Shown in pieces: positions 12,462 to 25,693 of a stretch of DNA of 64,000 nucleotides. Origin of the DNA: Toxotes chatareus. Its lineage: Eukaryota > Chordata > Actinopteri > Toxotidae. The translations under genes and the position numbers were made by a program. The notes under the pieces were generated by a model, which worked only from the letters and a program-made list of their open reading frames with translations, was not told the DNA's origin and searched no databases. Numbering within the stretch: position 1 is the stretch's first letter; the number at the start of each line of letters is the position of its first letter. The stretch covers positions 17,281,035-17,345,034 of the forward strand of contig CM028903.1 of the NCBI GenBank assembly GCA_016801885.1. The letters are read 5' to 3'.

Positions 12462-13230
12462 ACATTTTGGCTGGTTGTACTTTTGTCTGCATTGGGATTT
12501 TTTTTTTTCTCCCAAGACAAAGTCATAGATTTGGAGTGGTCCATTTGGACCCTCTCTGACCTGCCTTTCTTTCAGACATTTCTAGATGGACAGCTTTCTT
12601 ACTGATAGCACCTGACAAACATCTCCCCTGACATACCATTTCACCTCCTCCCATCTCTTGTCCTTCTCTTCCACATGCCTAAGCATTTTAAAGAAATTGG
12701 CTTCGAGGCTTTCTCTGGTCTGGCTGAACTGATGGAGCAAGAACAATCTGCAGATTTTTGGAAGGTAAAACAAGGAAAAGAGGAGGAGAAAAGCAATGCA
12801 GGGGGACGATTTTTAGGACTCAGATAAAGGGTATGTGTTAGGTCTGCTCAGGGATTCTCTCATTATTCTCCATTTTCAACAGAGGCAATGATGAGAACAA
12901 AACATTTCCTATCTCTCAAAGTGACAATTTTCCCATTTAATGCCTGTGTTATGCAGGCCTGACATCCTTTCATCCAATTTCTTTGCACTAATTTCATTCT
13001 TTTTCCCTTTATTTCTTGGCTAATAATTCTCACTTTATTTCCATTAAGTTTTGTTTGTTCACAGTGATCTGTTGCTGTAATTTATTAGAGCTGTCAGCTT
13101 AAATGATGTGGCATGCCGACACAGCCCAGCAAATAGCCGTTCCCCCCCTTCCTCTTCTCCTTTTATGGAAAGCTGCCCTAGTTTTTTAAAGGGAGGAAGA
13201 GGGAGACATTACAATTAAGGTGGCGACATC

Positions 13231-13246
13231 GACCCCCTGGTGGCCA
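13231..13246 (-). promoter_or_regulatory. CTCF-like site
   Basis: On the minus strand it reads TGGCCACCAGGGGGTC, matching about 12 of 14 positions of the CTCF core consensus, including the CCACCAGGGGG centre. CTCF sites act as insulators and loop anchors. Strand matters for loop direction; this one points left. Confidence 0.45.
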
Positions 13247-16099
13247 TGCTCAGGGACCAGATGTCCTGTCAGAGAGATGCCGGCCCTCACCTCCAGGGAG
13301 CTCCGGGTTGAAATCTGGTTCATGTCTCAGTGGGGGAAGACTACTGCTCCTGTTCCATCATTAATTCAAGGATAACAGATTCTGGAAGTATGAGCCTCTT
13401 TTTCTTGTTTTCGTTTTCATTGTGGTCTGCTACACAATCAAACTTCCTCATTCACTCATTTGTTCGTCATCATTTCAGTCAAATTAGAGACAGATTGCAG
13501 CACCATCAGTATGTATTACTCTGCGTTACCTGTTGAGCCTCATTGCATTAATACGGTATTGGTTTGTCACTTCATTAAGGATGTTTCTTTCTGATGTTCA
13601 GATAGCAAACAGTCTGCTTGGCCTGACAAATGGAGTCAAGCTTTTTTTTTTTTGTTCTCACCACTTTTCAGTGTTTGACAGATGCCCAGCGATCAGCGCT
13701 GTATGAAGTACATGTCATTTCCCTCACAGGAGGCCTTAGAGGAAATGCGATCACAAAGAGACCCCACAATCTTCACTTTTTCATTTCCAACCCGTGGATA
13801 CTGCCTTTCTCTCTCATTTTGTCCTGTTCTCCTTTTGTACAAGCTAGCTGCTGGTTTTTTGAGATGAAAGACACTTGTTTGGCAGCCTTCAAAGAGTCAC
13901 AGAACTCTGAAAGTCACTTGTATTCCAGAGCTGTTCATTCTCCATTTTATATCCAATATGGAGGTGATGATCAAAAGGATCAGAGCTGTGGGAGAAGCTA
14001 AAAGATGTCTGCTTTGGAGTAAACAACAACAGTACCAATTCCCAGAGACATACAATGCTCTCTTAGACTGTCCTTCAACTTTTGCCAGAGAGCACATATT
14101 GTCTGGATTTGAAAAGTGCCTTAGGTATTGATTTATCTTAATGATTTCAGCACATATTACTTATAGCTGTCTTTTTTTTTTTTTTTTTTTTTTTTTTTGT
14201 ATATTAATTCATTCATATAATGAATGAATCATTAAGTAATCCATTAAACCGATTCTACACATCTCAAGGCAGAAAAGAAAAAAAAAGAAGAAAAATATCA
14301 AGCATTAAGCAGAGAGTTTGCAGAAAAAGACTGACAGCAGACTCCAAGCCATTAACTCTCCACTCAATGTGGAGCACACCCATATGGAGGAGACTGTTTG
14401 GGCTGCAGGAGATCCAACATCAATTTATGAGATAGATGTTTCAAATAAGGCTGTGTTGGACTTTGTACAGCTGGGTCTGAGCAAATTGCATTTTATAATG
14501 AAAGCCTTGTTAATAATTCACACTCATAACCTGGGGAAAGTTTAGGGGCTACGAACTGGAGATGATGGGGGAATTGGTGACACCTCTGAACATCCCACTG
14601 TGTGCTGCCACGATCATCTTTAGATGCCCTTCTGCATTTTTAATGTCCTGCTATGCCAGTGTCACAGTTTTGGGACAGAGCCATTGACTTTTCTCAACCA
14701 GATCACAGCAAAACATAAGCTATAAGTCACACAAGGGTATTTTTAAACACAATAATGTACATCTCTTGTGTTATCCTACTACTCGGCTGAAAACAAACAA
14801 CTCAGAGTCCCTTTGAAAAACCACTGAGAGGTAGTTTGAGCCAAAGCTGTTTAGAGGAAGATAGGCAAACAATGTAAAGTAATAAAATTAGCATGCGCTG
14901 AAAGCGAGGAATAATCACATTTGTGCTTGTTTGCACATACGCACAAATGCTCTACTCAGACAACAAATACAGTGGCATTAAGGATTAGGGCTGCAAGACG
15001 CAGATATGTTTTAATTTGTGACAAGAATGCTCTTCCTTTTGAGATTTCTTTCTTTCTTTTTTCTGTCTTTGTTGTTCTTTATTTTCCCATCACTTCCTTT
15101 CCAAAGCACTAAATATCTTTGTTTACCTTGGAAGGCACTGTATTGTCATTACTATCACCCGTCGGCTATTAGATAACATTGCCTTTCAGCAGGGAGAAAA
15201 TCCTCTAGTCATGCTGAAAAAAATGAGAACAGGACTTTTACCTAAACGCTACTTTGCTTTCCCCAAACACCTCCATGAAATCCTTGAGATATAGTTTATG
15301 TTTTCATCTTATTTCTCTCTCTATTTTCTGTGTGCTTCATCGCACTCTACATCCCTCATAGAAAAATAATTTTGTATATAAAGACAAGGTATAGCCAAAC
15401 ATAGATTTCATATATCATAAACCGAACCACTGCAGAGACCAGTACTTTCAGGGAGACTACAAACCTCAGCAATAACACTGCTACCATTTCCCCCAAAATG
15501 CCTCATGAGTATCAGTGATGAAATGGGACCTAAATTGCAGTGAACCTGAGCACTGAGCCTCTATAAACTAGATATACCTGTGATGATGACACCGCAGGGT
15601 AACCAGGGTGCCAGCAATTGACGGTCCATTTTATAGTAACTATCCACTGGTCCTACTTCCTGCTCTTAAAAAAAAAAAAAAAAAAGAGTTGACCATGGTG
15701 GACCTATCCACCATACCCATCTCGCCTGATGTTAGTTCTTTACAGGGCACTGTCCACTCATTCATCATTACATGGGCCTTTCTCTAGTAACATTATCGCT
15801 TTAGATAAGGCTTCAATAAACTGCGCATGGCTTTTAGGGCTCTCTCTCATGCCGCTCTAATCCAATCTCTGATGTGGAGTCTGTTCATCATCGCGCACCG
15901 CAGGCATTTTCCGTGTCCCTGTGCTCTTCGTTGCACAGGAAGTAATGGATGGCCTTGCCCTCGCTTCTTCCAAGGCCTTTTGCTTCTTCTTCAACTGTTT
16001 GTCTTCAGGTTGTCTCGAGTGGGTCTGCCCTGTGGTATTTTGATTTGATTAAATCAGGTTTAAAAGGTTAGAGACGGAGGGAGGCAAGGGGTTTGCCCT
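13247..16099. other. Non-coding stretch, no gene seen
   Basis: Holds a T27 run, an attcattcat/atgaatgaat hairpin (14207-14229) and an A18 run near 15668-15685. A 123-codon plus frame at 13630-14001 begins in a T-run and shows no domain, so I do not call it. Confidence 0.55.
14172..14198. repeat. Poly(T) run, 27 bp
   Basis: Uninterrupted T27, the longest homopolymer in the window and likely variable in length. Confidence 0.95.
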
Positions 16100-16330
16100 G
16101 CCCAGTATTGTGAGCCAGTCCTCTGCCATTTAGCATTGGGCAGTGGCCAATGGAAAGTGGAAAAGTGAAATGACTTCTGTGCTCCTTTGTGATTTGCACT
16201 AATGTCCCCCAGGGATTGAGCAATGACCACTGTGAATTCCCCCAGGACGCCAGCCAGATTGAAACCCCTGCCAACAGATTTGAAAGGATAGCAAATCATT
16301 TAAACTTCCTGATGTGCATTAGCATTTTTT
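16100..16330. promoter_or_regulatory. Candidate conserved non-coding element
   Basis: Unique, non-repetitive sequence of balanced composition that includes an octamer-like tgatttgcac and an ATTGG-type motif. It stands out from the AT-rich flanks. Low-confidence call based only on texture. Confidence 0.2.
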
Positions 16331-17651
16331 TCAGTGCCCAGGCCAGCCTCCACAATATTAAATTGCACTTGATAAAATAAAATAAAAATCAGAGCGTGCG
16401 ACAAGAGCTCTTCAACCTCCGAATCAGCAAAGTGAATATTGGAGTGACCACTAAAAAAATAATTATACTTAAAATCGCTTTGTTTACACTATCAGGTTTC
16501 TGACATCCACTTGAGGAGCCCAGCTGATAAAAACAGGACTTAAGACAGAATAGGCTCTACAAAAGGTGCAGTGTGGCTGAGAGCGGAGTAGTGAAATATA
16601 TAGGGATCGCCTTTAGCTGATCCTGCTTGTGACTCCACATTATTATTGGGTATAAAAATAGGCCACGTATTAAAGTGGGCAGAGTGAATCTCAGCAGTAC
16701 CATATTAAAGAGACATCAGAAGCACAGGCTTACAATCAATACCGCTATTTTCTTATATTAGGATATATTAATGTTTGAGGATCAATACAAACCTTTATTT
16801 ATAGCATGTTATAGAACCAAGCAATACTGTTCATCCCCCAGTGCTCACATACTATGGTTTCTCATCTGTTATTGTGCTCTGGCAGACGGCTCTTTGATAA
16901 TGCAGTGATGGTATGGAATGTATGTATGTGTGTGTGTGTGTGTGTGTCTTTCAATGCATGTCTTTCTGTATGATGGTTTTGCCAGATGAAGCTTTGCCTC
17001 GTAAACAACACAGACCCACAGGCCTTGCACTGAATTCGTCTGGAAACCAATAGAGGGATTTTCTATCAACATGCATGCCAAGCACCCTGTGTCACAGGTT
17101 TCCTTAGACTGGTGTCAAATGCTCCAGCGTTTCCCTCAACAAATACACAAATAGGAACGAAAGAAGCTGGCACAGTGCCAACATTAGTGGTACTGAAAGA
17201 GTTTTTCGTGGGGGAGGGGGTGATGTGCAGGGCAGTTTCTGGCTCCTATGCTAACATTGCATTCCCCACTAGTGAATGGCCCTTTCTTCCCAATTGCTTA
17301 ATTGTCTTAGTGGGACAGGCAGGTGGCTCGAAGCCTCATTTGGCATCTGGTGAAAAAGAAAAAAAAAACAAAAAAAAAACTCACATCTACACAGTTTATG
17401 GGAGTGTTGGGGGAGGGTGGCAGCATTAGACATTTTTCATTCTCAAAGCTGCACAACCCTCTTGGCAGATTTCAAAAGTTTTGGCTTGGATCAAGAGCAA
17501 GTTTGTGCTGCTATTGTGTTTGATGTGCTTCGCTGAATAAAACATCTTTTGGTATCAGTGCCAGATCAAATAGCCTTTCAAAAAGCCGTGCCTCTCACCA
17601 TTGGTGTCTGGTACCATACAGAGAACTGTTTTCCTACCCGTTTATTAAATA
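16331..17651. other. Non-coding stretch, no gene seen
   Basis: Contains a TG microsatellite, G-rich patches near 17209 and 17400, and A-rich runs near 17350-17380. Frames here translate those repeats. Confidence 0.55.
16921..16947. repeat. (TG)n microsatellite
   Basis: TG run preceded by tatgtatg; a simple repeat. Confidence 0.9.
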
Positions 17652-18387
17652 CAGGGTTCATAAACATTTTACCAATAAATTACCATGACTTTTCCTTGAC
17701 CTTTTCATGCCTTTGGGGCAGATTTTCATGACCATAAATTCTCTGAGTCATCTCTGAATTCATGAATAATAAGGATAAAAATCCATTTCAAAATTTACCA
17801 CAGTATATCATAACTAAAATTAATGACAAGCTATGTGGTTTGATACAAAATAAATATTTACTAAAGTAAATACTGTACAAACTCCATTGTGCAGCTATCT
17901 CATTATTGGGAACATGATGTGGAAAAAAAGCCTGGTGCCCGATGCTTTCTCCTTTAGCATGGCTAGCTAGTCCTGCCTCTCCCACATTCAAAATGTCAAA
18001 GGTTTTACTACACAACATACATTTTGCTCATCCCATGTCCTGGTCTTTTTCAAGCCATGCCTAATTCTTGTCCAGGATAAACCAGACATTATTAAATCAG
18101 CATTTTCCTAACATTGCACAAATTTACATCAAGGCATTCGTTACCTCACACAGAGAACAGCGTAACATCAAGGGACGCGACTGATCTAACCCAACATTAA
18201 TTTATTTCAGTTAGAGTTGCTCTTAACTGAACCACATATACTCCATTCTACAGGTATTTGTGAAGCAAATTTCCATGACCTTCCCAAAAGTTCCTAGGTC
18301 CATTTATTTTTCCAAAACTTCTCCAGGCCTGGAAATTGCCGTTTTCAATTTATGTAATTTTTTCCAGGTTTTTCCATTAAAATCCTG
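17652..18387. mobile_element. Non-autonomous hAT-type DNA transposon (decayed)
   Basis: The left end reads cagggttcat, followed by several 'ccatgacttttcc'-like phrases; the right end, reverse-complemented, starts caggatttt and continues with tggaaaaacctgg and tttccaggcctgg. This 'CAGGGTTCAT...fold of TTTCCATGAC/CCAGGCCTGG' pattern is what I know from a common teleost hAT family. At 736 bp, with no long frame, it cannot encode a transposase, so it is an internally deleted copy. The flanking octamers share only taaat, so no clean 8-bp target duplication is visible. Confidence 0.65.
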
Positions 18388-21300
18388 TAAATCAAAGATA
18401 CTAGGCCCTTCCATTTAGCACTGCTGAGCACAATTTAGACGAATCTACTACAATGGAAACACACAAGTAGCGAGGTAACGGCAGGGGAACATCACTTCCT
18501 GTGATTATCCCAAACTATGGTGCTTTACAACTGTTCCCAAGAGTGGACTTTATTGTATTGGAGTCCAGACACATACAACAGCCTCAAGGTTTGCTTACAA
18601 ATGGAAGGACTGTACATGCTATCTATTGCCATTGTCATTTTCAAAACATTCACAGCAGTTGTAATGGCAGGCAGACACATCCACATTCATCCACAGGTGA
18701 GAAGCTCCTTCTTCCCCAGATTCTGCTTGTACAAGTTAAAAGGCTGATTTGCATTTATATTGCCATTCAAGGCTTGCAGCTGTAATTGTCGTGGCACAGT
18801 AGCAAATGCACAGACTTCACACATACTCACATGCATACACAGACACACACACACACAGAATGCATGTGAAGTGCGCAGTATAAAAAAAACCTTTTCGACG
18901 AGTCCATTGTAATGAATCTTTGGCATGAGAATGTTGGGACAGGGAGAAGCAGAGAAAGAGATGGGGAGAAAACAAGGGGTGGGGGGGGGGAGTTCATCCA
19001 GGTGTAATATTGAGCTGTGCCAGAAACTTCCCGCCAAATACTGGGAAGTCGTTATCAGATCAGCAACCCTATTCCTCAAGTGCCTCCTCTGCTGAAGCAC
19101 CACATACATCTTCTAGGCTCTTTGCTAACACAGCCTTTCACAATCACGTCGATGAATTGGCTGGCTGGTTTACTCACAAATGTTTCAAGCAATAGTGGGA
19201 TATACGCGTGATACCAGTTGCAGTACTGTACTGCGACGAGACTTGCATGTGATTTACTCAAGCTTATAGTCGCGGATCTGCACAGACAGCACCATCCTAA
19301 AGAGAAATGGGGGAGAACGTTTCAGGCCAGGGTAGTCAATTTATATATGAATGCTCTTTTTTTTTGCATGCTTGACATGGCATGCAGGTAGGACACAAAA
19401 GCTCTCTGCAGAGGTCACATGTACATTATTGAACATGCATCAGCCTCTAAGGAGTTGAAACAACACGAGTAAGTGGCTGTATTTTCAAAAGAAGCCATGT
19501 ATTCAGCATACTGTTCAGCTAAAGCAACAACCGTAACCTTTATGCTTAAAGCTGCACTGACCCAGACGTCAAGGTTAAGTATGAAGCATATATTCAATAA
19601 GTTCTGTGACTAACACAATGAAAAATTTAATCATTTTGTTTTATAAGTGAAACCTCATCTTACATTCGCTCAAATTAAAGATGTAATCTGTGACTTTCTT
19701 CACATACAAACTACAGCTGATGGAGCATGTCACCGTGACTCACTGTTGCTTCTACGATGCTATGCAGCAAAAATGCCATTGACCAATCAGCCACGGTATC
19801 ACTGACAAGCTAATGATCTGACAAACTTGATCAAGATTTATTATTAGCAAAGTATGGGGGAGCATCTCCAGATGCTTTAAATCAGCTGTTTTTCTTTTTT
19901 TTTCTACCACACAAATGGATATAACAGGGATATATTTATTACAAACATCACATGACTTTTTTTTTTACCCTAAACTAAACATAGTTTTACCTCCCTGAAA
20001 TGACACAACATGAATATAATTATGAAGCTGAATAGAAATAATTTAAGTATAAGGTGTTACTTGCATAATGATAATGGATAACAGATAATTTTATTTCACC
20101 GTTCTTTTGTTCACGCCGTTTACATTTTCACCCACATCACCTGGTGTTTTTGTTTCGCTCACCTGTTTCCATGACAGATGTTGAGCAAAGCTCAGAAGTG
20201 TCACCTGTGCACAGTAAACCCTGTACTGTACCGTGCACTATATTTCTAGAAACATACACCTATACACAATAGCAGAACAATATTTATAGATCTCTTTTTT
20301 TGTGTGTTTTGAACATGGAGTGTGAGTGCATTTGTCTCAACTCAGTGCTTCTGAGCAGTATAACTCCTGGAACAGGCAAAACTGTATAAAAAAAAAAAGC
20401 AATTCACTCATCCCTGTGGTGAATCAGTCAGTTAAAAATAAATAAATAAAAAAGAAGCAAATATGTTAAGGCTGAATGTGAGACAAAATGAACATTTAAG
20501 TTGAACATTTTCTCAGTGTGAATGTCTCAAACAAAGGCTTATTAATGCCTCAGCAAGGTTTTGACAAGAAAGGAACAAACTTCTTGTTACTTTGTTTGAA
20601 CCCACCTTGTAGAGCACCTGCGTTCTACAAGCAATCACAGATCCCAGTGGCAAGTTAAAAAAAAAAAAAAAAAATATCTAGCAAAATCTCAGCTAAGCAG
20701 AGACAAGATTAGCAGTGAAAAGACATAGCTGAGCTAAAAACCACTGACATTTTTCTTTCATCACAGCTGTGGGAATGCTTTGTCCTCTCCAAGGAAAAAT
20801 AACAGTATGATCCACCACTACTCTACTTAAAGCACGCCCACAACTGAACACACACAGCCCCGTGGGGCCGCCCTCAGTTGCTTTAGCGGGAAAACATAGC
20901 CTGTTGTTTCCTGTGCATTAAACTGCAATTTAGAAGCCATTAATCCATCCCATAATCTGTCACCAAATAAAGTCCTGACTGGGGTTAAAGAGGGCTTCCA
21001 CACACTCCCGCACATTTAACAGCATTTTTCCGTGTAGATTTTTTTTTTTTTTAAATCAGTCACCTCCAACTATCTCTCTCGTGTCGTTCAGGGATAAAGT
21101 CTCAGAGGGATAGAGATGTGACAATAAAGAGCTGAATGAAGAAGTGCAGCTGCTAACGTTGCCTTCACAGGTGACCCAGTGATCACAACAGCATCTGGTT
21201 GAATTACTTAATACTGCCGCCCAACAGACATGTAATCCGGGATAATGCCCTTTTGCTGAGTGCTCCAATCTGGATAAATTTATCCCCGAGGAACGAGATC

Positions 21301-22892
21301 CAGCAGTGGAGTCTCAGAGAGAGAAAGAGAGAGAGAGGAGATGAGGGGCTTGGGGGTTGATTGGTTGGTGCTAAAGAAAACTGTTGGGGCTGGGAAGAGG
21401 GTCTTTTAGATGGATAATGAAACCCAACAGTAAACAGCTTGATTTTGTTGACTGGCTGACTGACTGCATGAGAGGAAGCAGATCATTGCCTGGTTTTCCA
21501 AGAAGACTCCAAACTAATCATATTCCTTTCCCAGGCTGACCTGAATCCTGAAAGACTCAAAATGAAGCTTTCATCCAGACTGCAGTCACTGGATAGACTG
21601 TACTTACTAACGTTCCACATTTTTATTTTAGTGCTGCCTGTGACTAAAGCATTTGGAGGGTTGAGTTCTAAACACATCCCCATCACTTTAATATCATCCC
21701 TATCGCTATATTTAGTGTGAGATTAATACATTTATTTATCAAATGCTTGAACAGTCATTGACCAAACTCCCTTTTTTCTTACATGGCACCATCCAAATAC
21801 AAGACTCAGCCAAAACTGTTTTTTTTTCTTGGAAGCAGCATCTCTCTTTACTGCCACAAGCACTGACAAACACTGGGACTTAGGCCTACAAGTTCCAGCT
21901 GTCCAGTGGCAGCCTCTTAGATTATTTATTCATATGTTTACTTATTACCATAAATATCCAACAGGGCACTCGGCTCAGAGGGATTACAGTGGGCTTAATC
22001 TATCGTGGCACAGAAATGAGCAGGGGTCACAGTGGCTGAGGTGACTTAAGCTGGCCAGCCTTGATGGGACATGCAGCACAAACAAGAAAACAAACTGCGT
22101 GCCACTGGGCCCCATCATGAACTGATGACATCATCTGTCACTCACTGTCTTTGCATGGCATGATCCAGACAGGGTTAGCATTACTCAAGCCAACTGCCAT
22201 GTATGGTGACTAGGAAAGTCATATGACCAGATCAAGGATACTTCTGTGTTTCTTACCATATGCATATTACTTGTCCTGTACCAGACTCCCATCAGAATAC
22301 AGGCAGAGCTCACAACTAATTTTGTTTTTCTTCTGCAGATGTTAGTCATGCTATTTGTGTTGAAAATATGACTGCTGGAACAGCAAAGCGTGTGACAACA
22401 TGCAAGAAAAATGGCATATTTTGGTTTTTAGCATCCCGATGGGATGGGGATAAATCAATTAATTACCTTTGAGTTATTATGGTCATAATCCCTGCATTAG
22501 ACAGCTGCGAGTCTTGCTTACAAATAACTATTCATAATAATGAGGCTGAAAATTGGTATTTCTGTTTGAGTAGTGTTGTGCAGTGTAATGGGCTGTATTT
22601 CTTTCTCTTTTTTTCCACCTTTGGGGAAGCGAGAATGATTTCTCCATCCATAAAAAAACCCCACACATCCAAACATGACATTGGAAAGACATTTAATTAT
22701 ACTTTGGTTGAGAAATATGTATCAAAGCCTGCCGCCCATGAAAAGCGGATTTAGAGTCGTCAGACAGCAGTTAATAGACAGCCGTAAATGAAATAGGGGC
22801 TGTTGGGGGTACTAAGACATGCTTTCCAGGACTAAGAAACAGCTTAGTCTGGCTGGGTGGTGAAATCGGGAGTTCTGACACGAGATATATGA
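18388..22892. other. Non-coding stretch, no gene seen
   Basis: AT-rich intronic sequence with a G10 run near 18981-18990, a CA run (about 18841-18857), A-runs near 20384 and 20658, and a GA-rich patch near 21316. The stretch 20820-21050 is more balanced in composition and could be conserved. No exon seen. Confidence 0.5.
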
Positions 22893-22940
22893 GGGGGGTG
22901 GGAGGTACTGATGGCGAATGGGGGGAGTGAAGGGGCAGGA
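22893..22940 (+). other. Possible G-quadruplex tract
   Basis: Runs gggggg, ggg, gggggg and gggg occur within about 45 bases on the plus strand. One loop is long (about 17), so folding is possible but not assured. Confidence 0.35.
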
Positions 22941-25480
22941 GATTTTTAAGAAGATTGGGATTTTATTCCTGTGCAGCAGCACTGCCCCTAGTGGGCAAAC
23001 CTTTAGTCAAGGATAGTCCAACTCAAAGATTCAATTTCCCTAAGAAAGTGATCCAAAAACCCTATAGCCCAGACAGTTTGCATATTAATTTCACAAGGTG
23101 TCACTCAGAGAAAGAAAAGCAGCGAAAAAAGACACAAAAGGAAAGAGGCAGACAGAAAGGGACTGAGCCCATACACTTAACGTTGCCAATGTGTGATTTT
23201 TCTCTAGCACATTTTCTTCAGAGTCTGGCACATCCAGTACAAGACTATTCTTAAACTGCCTGTCCTCCATTGGAACATCATGCTCTCAAATATTTCACCT
23301 TTCCCTGACAGAGGCTAGGGTTCTCAATCACACTGCATCTCACAGCAAAAGAAAAAGAAAAGGAAACAACAGAGGGAGAGAGGGACAGGGAGCAAAAGAG
23401 GGACGGGTTTGTCAGAGAGTGGAGGGAGAAATGTGCCGCTGCAAGGTGAGGAGTGAAACCAAGAGACCAAGAGTCAAGTGAAGAATGTGAGCGCTGTGGG
23501 AAAGTGTATAGATTGGATGAGAGGAGGAATGGAGAGGAGGTGGCGCGAGGAGATGAACGAGGTCCTGGACAAGTTTGGCCTGAGGTGAACATGTTCCTGG
23601 AGACTCTCTCCCAAATCCTCCTGACTGGTGCTGTGTCATCTGTCACTGTCAGAAGAGGTGACAGCAAAAGAAAAGGTGCCCTAGATGTGGCAACAGCACA
23701 GTCAGGATGGAGAGCATCTCGCTCAGCTTTCCCTCGTCTTATTTCTCCCTCTCGGTCTCCCTCGCTCTGGACCATTTATTTTCTCTTTCTTTTAAGTTGA
23801 GAAAAAAAAACTGCCTCTGCATATGGACTGACTCTTCTCTCTGCTTCTCTCTTGCTCATTCTCTCATTTTCACATTCTTTTTCAGGATAGCTGTGTCTAA
23901 GTATATGACTGCTATGGCCACAACTCCCCTCTGTCCCCTTGTTCATAAAAACGAGATTGTTTTCCGCAGCTCTCTGCTGACACCAGCTCGGCACATAAAC
24001 AGAGCCGTAATTTGTACAACAACAGTAAGCTACAGGGAAGCACTTTTTTCTCCCTAGAGGCATGCATAGAGAAGGCAGGTTGTTATTCCCTGTTTACCTG
24101 GCAGGGGAAGCAGCATTTTATATTATGGTAATAACCAACTGTGCTGAAATGCACAGCAATCCCATCTCATTCCAGTTGTAGCAATCGCCTCATTCCAGCT
24201 GGTACTATCTGAAATATGACGTTAGTTGTTCCCAGAACTGGAGCTAAGCCTGTGATTGTATATGAATGAAAATGTGTGACGGTTGCAGAATAAAAGTCCA
24301 AAACACAGTGGGCTGCATGTCAATAAATCAAACCCCCTCCGAAGATTTAATGTGTAATTTAACTAGGATGTTATTCAAGTCATACACTTGCGAGAAATGA
24401 AATCACAGTGCAGTACAGATACACAGCGCAGTCAGTTGTGGATACAAAACTTAGCAGATGCTGAGCGGAGTGGAGGAGAAGAAACTAATGACCGATCATG
24501 TATTTCAGCATCACAATAAGCACAGATGGCACAGAAATACTTGACAGTAAAACCAGGCGAACAAAATATAGCAAAGCAGAAACATCAGGAACAGTTACAG
24601 CATCTAAAGTCCCGTGTCTACTATAGCTGCCCCGCAACAAGAGGCACGACCTATAGAGAAAGCTTCCACTACCCTGACTCTGTCCACTCTCTGGGTCGAC
24701 TTAAACAGATTGTGTCACCATCCCAGGTCACACACAGGCAAAAAAAGTAAACAGTAAAGCTCACAGCCTCTCCTGAAGAGATCTACGCCCGTTAAAACGC
24801 AGGCAATGCTGAGAGGGAATTAGATGCTTCATCACTTCCAGTCAGTTGCAAATTGGTCTGTCCTGATATCATTATTTTCTCCCTGTTTCCACAAGAAAAA
24901 TGAGTCAGAAAAGTGTAATCACAGTAAATTGTTATATTTGATGAGTAGAGTATTTTTTTTTCTGTTTCCCCCATTTCTTTTTCTGTCTGTTATAGGCTAT
25001 AAATCAACATGTGGAACAGCTGAATTCAATGCCGTAGAAAATGATCTTGTTTACCAAGTTTCATTTGTTGCCGCTGTGTTAGCAGCGTGTTACCGACTTC
25101 GGGCTGTCAGTTTCAACACAATGTGTCAACAAACTGAGATCTCTGATTGAAGAAAACTGGGTTTAGCCGTCTCTGCGATGTTTCTCAACAAAAGGTTACA
25201 ACTCCCTCTGGGAAACTATTATACACACACACACATACACACACACACAGTGCCCCCCTCAGAATGTAGTCCAGTGTGACGGGGTCAAACTTTGAAAAGA
25301 GGTGGCGGCTGTGTCACTGACCCTGACCCCGCGGAGCGTTAACCAGGAAGCTTGTTGTGGGCTAGGCATGACAAACATCCACTGTCTGATTCAGCCCTGT
25401 GTGCGTCCGTATATCACACAGACACCACAGAGGTAGAGTTCTGCTGTACTTTACTCACTTCTATTGTTTTCCAAAGACAA
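22941..25480. other. Non-coding stretch with homopurine patch
   Basis: Positions 23345-23450 are almost pure A/G on the plus strand. A 165-codon minus frame (23278-23775) is rich in S, P and L because it crosses this patch; I do not regard it as a gene. CA repeat at 25222-25250. Confidence 0.5.
25222..25250. repeat. (CA)n microsatellite
   Basis: CA dinucleotide run with one interruption. Confidence 0.85.
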
Positions 25481-25494
25481 CCACCTGGTGGCAA
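25481..25494. promoter_or_regulatory. Two-way CTCF-like site
   Basis: ccacctggtggcaa; near-palindromic, matching about 12 of 14 CTCF core positions on either strand. It is about 650 bp inside intron 1 from the first coding exon, a common place for promoter-proximal CTCF. Confidence 0.35.
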
Positions 25495-25668
25495 GCCGGG
25501 GAAACAACTAATCCATCCTCATTCTGTCCACAAACAGACTGTCTAGGAATAAAAATAACAACAGAAGATACTGTCCACGGGGCTGGAGATGCCAAGCTAC
25601 GTTCATGAGTCGGCACCCCAAAGCATTTCACCGGTAACTTTTTCTCTCTATTCTTTTTGACCAGACCC

Positions 25669-25693
25669 CCCCATTGAGTTGGACTCAATGGGG
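25669..25693. repeat. Perfect 10-bp hairpin
   Basis: ccccattgag and ctcaatgggg are exact reverse complements around a ttgga loop. No following T-run makes it a terminator-like signal, and such signals are not expected in this genome. Function unknown. Confidence 0.7.

Larger units (their letters stand above)
8761..13230. other. Non-coding stretch, no gene seen
   Basis: Mixed AT-rich intronic sequence. It holds a palindrome with a 19-bp tandem repeat (9134-9217), CA-rich patches near 11300-11440 and a duplicated small hairpin (12298-12461). No exon with paired splice sites was seen. Confidence 0.55.

Noticed and set aside
13630..14001. 123-codon plus-strand open frame
   Set aside because: Starts in a T-run coding for poly-Phe and shows no recognisable domain.
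18687..19109. 140-codon minus-strand open frame
   Set aside because: Translates a CA microsatellite (Cys-Val repeats) and a C/G run; not gene-like.
22980..22993. cccctagtgggca as a CTCF site
   Set aside because: Only the CTAGTGG centre agrees; the outer positions fail, so the match is weaker than those reported.
23278..23775. 165-codon minus-strand open frame, the longest in the window
   Set aside because: It crosses a homopurine/homopyrimidine patch that depletes stops; the product is S/P/L-rich without any domain, and no splice context fits.
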